Made by a program: the position numbers and the translations under genes
Shown here: positions 1 to 5,329 of the stretch, piece by piece
Numbering within the stretch: the stretch's first letter is position 1
How the letters are laid out: every line of letters begins with the position of its first letter
Notes under the pieces: generated by a model
What the model was told of the DNA's origin: nothing
Database searches by the model: none
Seen by the model: only the letters and a program-made list of their open reading frames with translations
From: an uncultured Prevotellaceae bacterium
Lineage (GTDB): Bacteria; Bacteroidota; Bacteroidia; Bacteroidales; Bacteroidaceae
Length of the DNA: 7,173 nt
Reading direction: 5' to 3'
NCBI GenBank assembly: GCA_945486445.1
Contig: CALYTD010000052.1
Span: forward strand, 1 to 7,173

Positions 1-75
1 AACAACCCCGCCCGTGCCAACCTCTACGGCAAGAACAACCTGCCAGCCTCACCATTCCAGATAGAAGCGCGGTAA
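1..75 (+). CDS. 3' end of a probable SGNH/sialate O-acetylesterase-type carbohydrate esterase (partial)
   Basis: Reading from base 1, 24 codons run to TAA at 73-75 and end in NLYGKNNLPASPFQIEAR. This resembles the typical C-terminal end of the sialate 9-O-acetylesterase-like SGNH proteins of Bacteroidetes, which finish with an Asn-Leu-Tyr...Leu-Pro-Ala-Ser-Pro-Phe motif just before the stop. Family members remove O-acetyl groups from sialic acids or plant glycans, usually in the periplasm. The catalytic part lies outside the window, so nothing can be said about active-site residues, signal peptide or length. The call rests only on the C-terminal motif. A dispersed repeat begins only about five bases after the stop. 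Confidence 0.55.
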   Translation, partial: NNPARANLYGKNNLPASPFQIEAR

Positions 76-79
76 AACG

Positions 80-189
80 ACGGCAGACAGCCTGCCACAC
101 GGCAATAAGCATCATTTCACACCATAATCAGCACCCTTTCGCACAATAATCAGCACATGATCGCGGTGCGAAAGGGTGCTGTTTGCAAT
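80..189. repeat. Dispersed intergenic repeat, copy 1, with 22-bp internal period
   Basis: The 11-mer ATAATCAGCAC occurs at 124-134 and again at 146-156, exactly 22 bp apart. The preceding block 102-123 matches the first unit at about 15 of 22 positions by eye, so it is a decayed third unit. Bases 80-106 match the start of the second copy (5022-5049), including the identical 13-mer GCCACACGGCAAT at 94-106 and 5037-5049. The repeat starts about five bases after the upstream stop codon and lies in the same orientation as copy 2. The 5' limit is fairly clear and the 3' limit is not. I do not recognise it as a named repeat family. The stretch after it (190-265) is C- and G-rich with a rough duplication around CCGCGAA at 208 and 228, and I see no gene there. 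Confidence 0.7.
129..181. repeat. Perfect 16-bp inverted repeat with 21-nt loop
   Basis: Bases 129-144 (CAGCACCCTTTCGCAC) are the exact reverse complement of 166-181, with 21 nt between. It sits inside repeat copy 1, 53 nt after the stop of the upstream gene. As RNA it would form a very stable stem. No T-run follows on either strand, so it does not look like a standard intrinsic terminator. It could instead protect the 3' end of the upstream transcript, act as a U-tract-less terminator, or be a property of the repeat itself. Confidence 0.75.
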
Positions 190-273
190 ACGCACCACAC
201 ACCACCCCCGCGAAGCCGCCGCAAACGCCGCGAAAAGCAGGCGCAAAGCCATACGTTAAAAAAGACTAACATA

Positions 274-305
274 TTTCTTTTATACAGAAAAACTACTTAA
301 CTTTG
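274..305 (+). promoter_or_regulatory. Bacteroidetes-type promoter for the three-gene cassette
   Basis: TAACTTTG at 298-305 matches the Bacteroidetes primary sigma factor -7 consensus TAnnTTTG. The -33 element would be TTTC at 274-277, one base off the TTTG consensus, with a 20-bp spacer. Transcription would start near 311, giving a leader of only about 24 nt before the ATG at 335. The leader carries an A-run (324-331) and no Shine-Dalgarno sequence, which is usual in this phylum. Confidence 0.65.
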
Positions 306-334
306 CAAGTCACAAGAATCATCAAAAAAAAGAC

Positions 335-1855
335 ATGGGCATTACAACGATAGCGAAACTTGCCTTTCGCGAACGTCAAAAAGAACTGGAAAGACACTTC
401 ACCCGTCCGCTGGCACTACAAGAAAACGTGTTGCAACACCTCATCAAGACCGCCAAAGACACCAGATACGGCCGTGAACACATCTTCTCAGCCACGAAAA
501 ACTACGAAGATTACCGCCTCAACGTCCCCGTAAACACCTACGAGGAACTAAAAGACTACATAGACATCATGCGCCACGGCGGCAAGGACATACTCTGGCC
601 GGGCACGGTGAAGTGGTATGCCAAATCATCAGGCACCACCAATGACAAGTCAAAATTCATCCCAGTATCACGCGAAGGCCTCGACCGCATACACTATGCA
701 GGCGGCACCGACGTGGTGGCACTGTACCTTCAGAACAACCCCAAGAGCCGGCTGTTTGACGGCAAGGCCCTGATACTCGGCGGTTCACACATACCTAACT
801 ACAACGTAGAAGGCTCACTCGTAGGCGACCTGTCAGCAATACTGATAGAAAACATCAGCCCCATGGTCAACCTTGTTAGGGTACCAGACAAGAAAACAGC
901 CCTGATAAGTGACTTTGAAGTAAAACGTGACCTCATAGCCAAGCAGTGCCTGAAGAAGAATGTCACCAACATCTCAGGCGTACCATCATGGATGATGTCA
1001 GTACTCGTGCGCGTAATGGAACTCTCAGGCAGACAACACCTGGAAGAAGTATGGCCCAACCTGGAAGTATTCTTCCACGGCGGCATAGCATTCACGCCCT
1101 ACCGCAAGCAATATGAGCAACTGATAACCAAGCCCGGAATGAACTACATGGAGACCTACAACGCCTCCGAGGGCTTCTTCGGAATACAAAACGACCCCGC
1201 AGACCCATCAATGCTCCTGATGCTCGACTACGACGTGTACTACGAATTCGCACCAATGGACGCCATAGACGACGAAGGACAACTGACAGACAGCAGCAAA
1301 GTAGTGCCGCTGGAAGGCGTAGAAACAGGAAAAAACTATGCCATGATAATCTCAACCTCATGCGGACTATGGAGATATATGATAGGAGACACCGTGAAAT
1401 TCACATCAGTAAAACCCTATAAATTCATCATAACAGGACGCACCAAGAGCTTTATCAACGCCTTCGGAGAAGAACTTATAGTGGACAACGCAGAGAAAGG
1501 ACTACTCTATGCCTGCCAGAAAACAGGAGCAGAAGTAAGCGAATACACCGCAGCACCAGTCTTCATGGACCAAGAAGCACACTGCCGACACCAGTGGATA
1601 ATAGAGTTTAACAAAGAACCCAAGGACATAAACGAGTTCGCAAGACTGCTGGACGAAAGACTACAACAAGTCAACAGCGACTACGAAGCCAAGCGATTCA
1701 AAAACATAACACTACAACCACTGGAACTGGTAAAAGCCCGTCCCGAGCTATTCAACGACTGGCTGCGCTCCAAAGGCAAACTGGGCGGACAGCACAAAGT
1801 GCCAAGACTCTCAAACAACAGAAAGCACATAGAAGAACTTCTGGCAATGAACTAA
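335..1855 (+). CDS. GH3 auxin-responsive promoter family protein (acyl-adenylate-forming enzyme)
   Basis: This 506-residue protein has no signal peptide and should be cytoplasmic. It carries the signatures of the GH3 branch of the ANL adenylate-forming superfamily: an ATP/phosphate loop SSGTTNDKSK at residues 98-107, YNASEG at 275-280 corresponding to the second nucleotide-binding motif, GLWRYMIGDTVKF at 344-356 containing the conserved Gly-Asp, and the hinge region GRTKSFINAFGEEL at 368-381 leading into the C-terminal lid. Plant relatives such as JAR1 adenylate a carboxylic acid and then join it to an amino acid. Bacterial members are largely uncharacterised, so acid and acceptor cannot be named. 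Length is near normal for bacterial members and all core motifs look intact. It is first in a co-directional cassette, 50 bp ahead of a lipoprotein gene, with a promoter just upstream. ATA is by far the commonest Ile codon. It is not related to glycoside hydrolase family 3. Confidence 0.9.
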   Translation: MGITTIAKLAFRERQKELERHFTRPLALQENVLQHLIKTAKDTRYGREHIFSATKNYEDYRLNVPVNTYEELKDYIDIMRHGGKDILWPGTVKWYAKSSGTTNDKSKFIPVSREGLDRIHYAGGTDVVALYLQNNPKSRLFDGKALILGGSHIPNYNVEGSLVGDLSAILIENISPMVNLVRVPDKKTALISDFEVKRDLIAKQCLKKNVTNISGVPSWMMSVLVRVMELSGRQHLEEVWPNLEVFFHGGIAFTPYRKQYEQLITKPGMNYMETYNASEGFFGIQNDPADPSMLLMLDYDVYYEFAPMDAIDDEGQLTDSSKVVPLEGVETGKNYAMIISTSCGLWRYMIGDTVKFTSVKPYKFIITGRTKSFINAFGEELIVDNAEKGLLYACQKTGAEVSEYTAAPVFMDQEAHCRHQWIIEFNKEPKDINEFARLLDERLQQVNSDYEAKRFKNITLQPLELVKARPELFNDWLRSKGKLGGQHKVPRLSNNRKHIEELLAMN

Positions 1856-1905
1856 CACAGAAAAACAGTCCGCAACACACCCACAAACCATAAAACCACC
1901 AACAA

Positions 1906-4029
1906 ATGAGGCACTACCGCCACGCAATACAATCCCTGACGCTCGCAATAATCATGGCCCTCGTCATGACATCATGCGCCCGTATGGGCTCACCAGACGG
2001 CGGATGGTTTGACGAAACACCACCACACGTAGTAGCAGCAACACCCGCCGACAAAGGAACAGACGTAAAAGAACGCAAAGTACGCATATACTTCAACGAG
2101 TTCGTAAAAATAGATAACCCCTCAGAAAAGGTCGTAGTATCACCCCCGCAGATGGAAATGCCAGAGATAAAAACACGTGGCAAGTACATCACCGTGGCCC
2201 TGCAAGACACCCTGCAAGCCAATACCACATACACAATAGACTTCTCTGACGCCATATCCGACAACAACGAGGGCAACCCGATGGGCAACTATACATACAG
2301 TTTCTCAACAGGTAACACCATAGACACGCTGGAAGTATCAGGCACAGTGCTCAATTCCGAAGACTTAGAACCAATAAAAGGCATACTCGTTGGCCTCTAT
2401 GCACTGCCCGACAGCAACGCTGTCACAACACAACAGACTGCTGACAGCACAGCAAACACAAGCTCCGCAGTCCCCGATTCCATTCCCTCACCCACCTTTA
2501 TACGCGTCTCTCGCTCTGACTCACGCGGTCATTTCGTGATAAAAGGCATAGCACCCGGAACATATACGATAGGTGCTCTGCAAGACATGGACGGCAACTA
2601 CCGCTTCAGTGCGCTGTCAGAAGTAATGTCATTCTCACACGATCACATCACGCCGAGCGTCTTTATAGACACCCGTCAGGACACGATATGGGCGGACGAG
2701 ATACACATCAAGGACATAAACCGCGTGAAATACAACCACTATGTGCCCGACAACATAGTGCTGCGAGCCTTCACCCACACCACAAACAACAGGTATTTCA
2801 TCAAGGCAGACCGCACAGAAGCAGACAGATTCACACTGTTCTTCACCGCCCCAGTACCTAACGACACCGTGGCCTTCAACCGATTAGGCCTCGACTACGC
2901 CAAGGAAAGACTGCCAAGACTGCGTGGTCTCAACTTCAACGACCGCGACGCCTTCGCCATAGAGCCGTCACTGAAAGGCGACACCGTGACCTATTGGCTG
3001 CGTGACACGGCTCTTGTAAACCAAGACACGCTGCAAATAGAGATGCAGACACTGGTGAACGACAGCGTGGGAATGTTGACAATGACCACCGACACGCTGG
3101 AGATTCTCCCGAAAATACCATACGAACGCCGCATGAAGTTGAAGGGAGAAGAAATCAAGGAATGGCAGAAAAAGATGGAAAAACGTCGCAAACGCCTCAA
3201 AGATGACGAGGAACTGACCGACACTGTGATGCCACAACCACGCTTGCAGCCTAAGTTTAACTTCCAACAAAACATCACTCCCGACGCTTCTTTAAGCATA
3301 ACGTTCCCCTATCCGATGGTGAAGGTAGAGCGTGAGGCCGTGCATCTGTACGTCATGCAGGACTCATTATGGTATCGCGCGCCGTTCCTCTTCCAGCCAG
3401 TGACGATAAGTGAGATAGCGACAGAGGACTCACTGCCCCGCAACTGGGAACTGATTTCAGAATGGATACCCGGTGCTGAATACTCGTTTGAGATTGACAC
3501 GCTGGCCTTTGAGGACATCTACGGCCACACATCAGAACCATACAAGACCGGCCTGAGGGTGCGACAACTGGACGAGTTCGGCTCACTCTTCGTCAATGTG
3601 AGGTATGATGACAACAGCGCAGCAGCCACACGGAAGCGCGGAGTGAAGCCCGTAGTACTGATACAACTGCTTGACAACAGCGACAAACCCCTGCGCACGC
3701 AACCCGTAGAGGACGGGACGGCGGAGTTCTATTACCTCAACGGCGGAACATATTACATGAGAGCCATCATAGACCGCAATGCAAACGGAGTGTGGGACAC
3801 TGGCAATTACCTCACTGACACGCAGCCGGAGGAGGTGTATTACTACAACAACGTTGTGGAGATAAAACCAAAATGGGACATAACCAAGGAATGGAACCTC
3901 ACCGCCCTGCCGCTGGACAGGCAGAAACCTGACGCCATAAAGAAACAGAAAGCGGACAAGGAAAAGAGGATACAGAACCGCAACGCACAGCGAGCAGCAG
4001 AAAAGGGAATACCAGCACCGCAGCAATAA
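1906..4029 (+). CDS. Big_5-type Ig-like domain lipoprotein, large
   Basis: This 707-residue protein has a lipoprotein signal: a basic N-terminus, a hydrophobic stretch at residues 11-21, and lipobox MTSC with the lipidated Cys at 24. The following segment MGSPDGGWFDETPP resembles the start of Bacteroidetes proteins annotated as Ig-like domain-containing. Residues about 38-136 look like a Big_5 (SbsA Ig-like) domain, with TPAD near the start and a closing YSFSTG. Residues about 143-235 resemble a carboxypeptidase-regulatory-like beta-sandwich (VSGTV...GHFVIKGIAPGTYTIGAL), interrupted by a Ser/Thr/Gln/Pro-rich insert at 168-197. A very charged, probably helical stretch spans 405-437. Near the C-terminus, DRNANGVWD at 623-631 resembles a calcium-loop-like Asp/Asn/Gly turn. 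The tail from 671 is Lys/Arg/Gln-rich. The lipid anchor suggests an envelope location, probably outer membrane. There is no clear acidic surface-export signal after the Cys. Function is unknown. It follows the GH3-fold gene by 50 bp and is probably cotranscribed with it. Confidence 0.85.
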   Translation: MRHYRHAIQSLTLAIIMALVMTSCARMGSPDGGWFDETPPHVVAATPADKGTDVKERKVRIYFNEFVKIDNPSEKVVVSPPQMEMPEIKTRGKYITVALQDTLQANTTYTIDFSDAISDNNEGNPMGNYTYSFSTGNTIDTLEVSGTVLNSEDLEPIKGILVGLYALPDSNAVTTQQTADSTANTSSAVPDSIPSPTFIRVSRSDSRGHFVIKGIAPGTYTIGALQDMDGNYRFSALSEVMSFSHDHITPSVFIDTRQDTIWADEIHIKDINRVKYNHYVPDNIVLRAFTHTTNNRYFIKADRTEADRFTLFFTAPVPNDTVAFNRLGLDYAKERLPRLRGLNFNDRDAFAIEPSLKGDTVTYWLRDTALVNQDTLQIEMQTLVNDSVGMLTMTTDTLEILPKIPYERRMKLKGEEIKEWQKKMEKRRKRLKDDEELTDTVMPQPRLQPKFNFQQNITPDASLSITFPYPMVKVEREAVHLYVMQDSLWYRAPFLFQPVTISEIATEDSLPRNWELISEWIPGAEYSFEIDTLAFEDIYGHTSEPYKTGLRVRQLDEFGSLFVNVRYDDNSAAATRKRGVKPVVLIQLLDNSDKPLRTQPVEDGTAEFYYLNGGTYYMRAIIDRNANGVWDTGNYLTDTQPEEVYYYNNVVEIKPKWDITKEWNLTALPLDRQKPDAIKKQKADKEKRIQNRNAQRAAEKGIPAPQQ

Positions 4030-4060
4030 CACCGCTGTTGCAGCCCAAACGAAACAACAA

Positions 4061-4130
4061 AACAACTAATCCACCAAACAACCAAACCACAAAACAACTA
4101 AACAACCAAACCACCAAACAACCAAACCAC
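4061..4130. repeat. A/C-rich tandem repeat (40-bp period) in the leader of the DUF3108 gene
   Basis: Bases 4071-4090 and 4111-4130 are identical 20-mers exactly 40 bp apart, and the ten bases before each also match at 8 of 10. The 14-mer AACAACCAAACCAC occurs three times, at 4077, 4101 and 4117. The + strand has no G from 4052 to 4136 and only three T. The repeat ends four bases before the ATG at 4135, so it forms the ribosome-approach region of the next gene and would be unstructured as RNA. The reading frames across it translate to Asn/Gln/Thr/Lys repeats and are artefacts of the low complexity. Confidence 0.85.
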
Positions 4131-4134
4131 ACCA

Positions 4135-4932
4135 ATGAGACAAACCCTTGCCATCATATTCACCGCCATATTGCTGCTGCCCCTGCCCGGAGACAATGCG
4201 CACCGCACGGCAAACGCCCAGTGTACCTATGAGAACAAGGCGTTCAGAGGCAGCGAGACAATAAACTATAACCTTTACTTCAACTGGAAATTCATCTGGC
4301 TAAAAGCCGGGACAGCAAGCCTTATAACCACGCAGATGCCCTATAAAGGCACCAAGGCCTACCGCACCAGCCTTGTCACCAAGACCTCAAAGACCATTGA
4401 CCGTTACTTCCGCATGAGGGACACGATAATGGTTTACTTCACACCTGAACTGACACCACTATATTATAGGAAAGGAGCCAGCGAGGGAAAGCGGTACTAT
4501 GTGGACGAAGTATGGTACACATACCCTGCCGGCAAGTGCCAGACCACGCAGCGTCACCTCACCGCCAGTGGTGACATACGCACCGCCAAGCACCTCTACG
4601 ACCGCTGTGTATCAGATATGCTCAACAGTTTTCAGCGCGTTCGCAACCTCGAAACGAAAGGGTGGAAGGAGGGACACGTAGTGCCTCTCGACATAGCCGG
4701 TGGCGAAGAACTGACAAAGGCAAAACTGATTTACCGGGGAAAGAAGACCATAAAGGCCGACAACGACCAGAAATACCCCTGCCTGATACTGTCATACGTA
4801 GAGAAAGAGGACGGCAAAGACAAGGAGATAGTGCGCTTCTTTGTCACCGATGACCAACGCCACATACCCATACGCCTTGACCTTTACCTGAAATTCGGTT
4901 CCGCAAAAGCGTTCCTGTCGCACATGAAATGA
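4135..4932 (+). CDS. Exported DUF3108 domain protein
   Basis: This 265-residue protein has a short basic start, a hydrophobic core at about residues 5-17 and a likely signal peptidase I site after ANA at 26-28, leaving Gln29-Cys30 as the mature N-terminus. The signal has a long polar stretch before the cleavage site. The rest matches the DUF3108 pattern as I know it from Bacteroidales: an early NLYFNWKFIWLKAGTASL segment (46-63) and a C-terminal FGSAKAFL (254-261) preceded by an alternating hydrophobic beta region (IVRFFVTDDQRHIPIRLDLYL). The family is probably a periplasmic all-beta protein, and its function is unknown. The mature part has four Cys (30, 135, 158, 216), so disulfides are possible. 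It lies 105 bp after the lipoprotein gene with no promoter motif between, so it is probably read as the last gene of the cassette. An A/C-only repeat fills the gap. Confidence 0.87.
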   Translation: MRQTLAIIFTAILLLPLPGDNAHRTANAQCTYENKAFRGSETINYNLYFNWKFIWLKAGTASLITTQMPYKGTKAYRTSLVTKTSKTIDRYFRMRDTIMVYFTPELTPLYYRKGASEGKRYYVDEVWYTYPAGKCQTTQRHLTASGDIRTAKHLYDRCVSDMLNSFQRVRNLETKGWKEGHVVPLDIAGGEELTKAKLIYRGKKTIKADNDQKYPCLILSYVEKEDGKDKEIVRFFVTDDQRHIPIRLDLYLKFGSAKAFLSHMK

Positions 4933-5021
4933 CGCGCAGCAACGGTGAGCAAAGCGATTCCCAACCACCGCGAGGAGAGAGGAAGAGAGTCCCGTAAGTC
5001 ACAAGCGTCACCTCGTGGCAT

Positions 5022-5121
5022 ACGGCAATCAGGCAGGCCACACGGCAATCAGGTGCTGATTACATTGCAAACAAGTGCTGATTACATCACGAACAGCACC
5101 TGATTACAATGCAATCAGCAC
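5022..5121. repeat. Dispersed intergenic repeat, copy 2, three 22-bp units
   Basis: CTGATTACA recurs at 5056, 5078 and 5100, exactly 22 bp apart each time. Units 5053-5074 and 5075-5096 agree at 18 of 22 positions and share the 13-mer GTGCTGATTACAT. Unit 5097-5118 agrees with the first at 16 of 22, with GTG replaced by CAC at its start. Before the units, ACGGCAATCAGG occurs at 5022 and 5042, and GCCACACGGCAAT at 5037-5049 is identical to 94-106 of copy 1. The units also pair with each other as inverted repeats: 5053-5068 with 5106-5121 matches at 14 of 16. Copy 2 is in the same orientation as copy 1, and the three-gene cassette lies between them. Confidence 0.78.
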
Positions 5122-5130
5122 TCTTTTATA
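5075..5130 (+). terminator. Candidate terminator formed by repeat copy 2
   Basis: Bases 5075-5087 (GTGCTGATTACAT) pair with 5109-5121 at 12 of 13 positions around a 21-nt loop, and TCTTTTATA follows at 5122-5130. A stem followed by a T-rich tract suits intrinsic termination of the cassette transcript, about 140 nt after the DUF3108 stop codon. The loop length equals that of the inverted repeat in copy 1. The large loop, the moderate GC content of the stem and the interrupted T-run make this tentative. Confidence 0.4.
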
Positions 5131-5236
5131 CCATGATTAGTCATTGACCCCGTAACGACAGGCAGGGGGTACATCACTGACAGGAGGTAATTTTATCCCA
5201 TAAAGGTGGTAAAAATGAGGAAATATGCCTCAACAG

Positions 5237-5268
5237 GTTGCGTAATCAACAATTATTCACTACCTTTG
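5237..5268 (+). promoter_or_regulatory. Bacteroidetes-type promoter for the glycoside hydrolase gene
   Basis: TACCTTTG at 5261-5268 fits the TAnnTTTG -7 consensus. GTTG at 5237-5240 fits the -33 TTTG box with one mismatch, and the spacer is 20 bp. Transcription would begin near 5274, leaving a leader of about 55 nt. A promoter here implies that the hydrolase gene is transcribed apart from the upstream cassette. Confidence 0.7.
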
Positions 5269-5329
5269 CACCATCACCAACCGCCGTCGGCAACAATCAC
5301 TAACCGGAACCAACAAAACTAATAACATA

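Larger units (their letters stand above)
4933..5329. other. 397-bp intergenic region with repeat, candidate terminator and promoter
   Basis: I see no convincing gene here. Bases 4933-5021 hold no clear element. Bases 5022-5121 are repeat copy 2, followed by a T-rich stretch. Bases 5165-5212 carry three G-rich motifs of the form GGNGGTAM at 5165, 5183 and 5205, the last two 22 bp apart, which could be regulator sites. A promoter lies at 5237-5268. The leader from about 5274 to 5329 is A/C-rich and includes a small GCCG/CGGC palindrome at 5283-5291. Confidence 0.6.

Noticed and set aside
80..189. CRISPR array suggested by 22-bp spaced repeats
   Set aside because: The units are adjacent and similar along their length, with no unique spacers of 30-40 bp and no cas genes nearby.
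3583..4065. 160-codon open frame on the - strand
   Set aside because: It lies antisense to the C-terminal part of the lipoprotein gene and gives a Cys/Val/Leu-rich product with no recognisable domain. It follows from the low T content of the + strand, which makes few stops in reverse frames.
4038..4232. 64-codon + strand frame over the A/C repeat
   Set aside because: The product is Asn/Gln/Thr/Lys repeats caused by the low-complexity DNA, and it runs out of frame into the DUF3108 gene.
80..5121. Insertion sequence or composite transposon bracketing the cassette
   Set aside because: No transposase or integrase gene lies between or inside the repeats, and I saw no target-site duplication.
5215..5322. 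35-codon frame starting at ATG 5215 after GGTGGTAAAA
   Set aside because: It overlaps the whole glycosidase promoter, and its product has no recognisable features. The A/C-rich leader explains its His/Pro/Asn/Gln-rich end.
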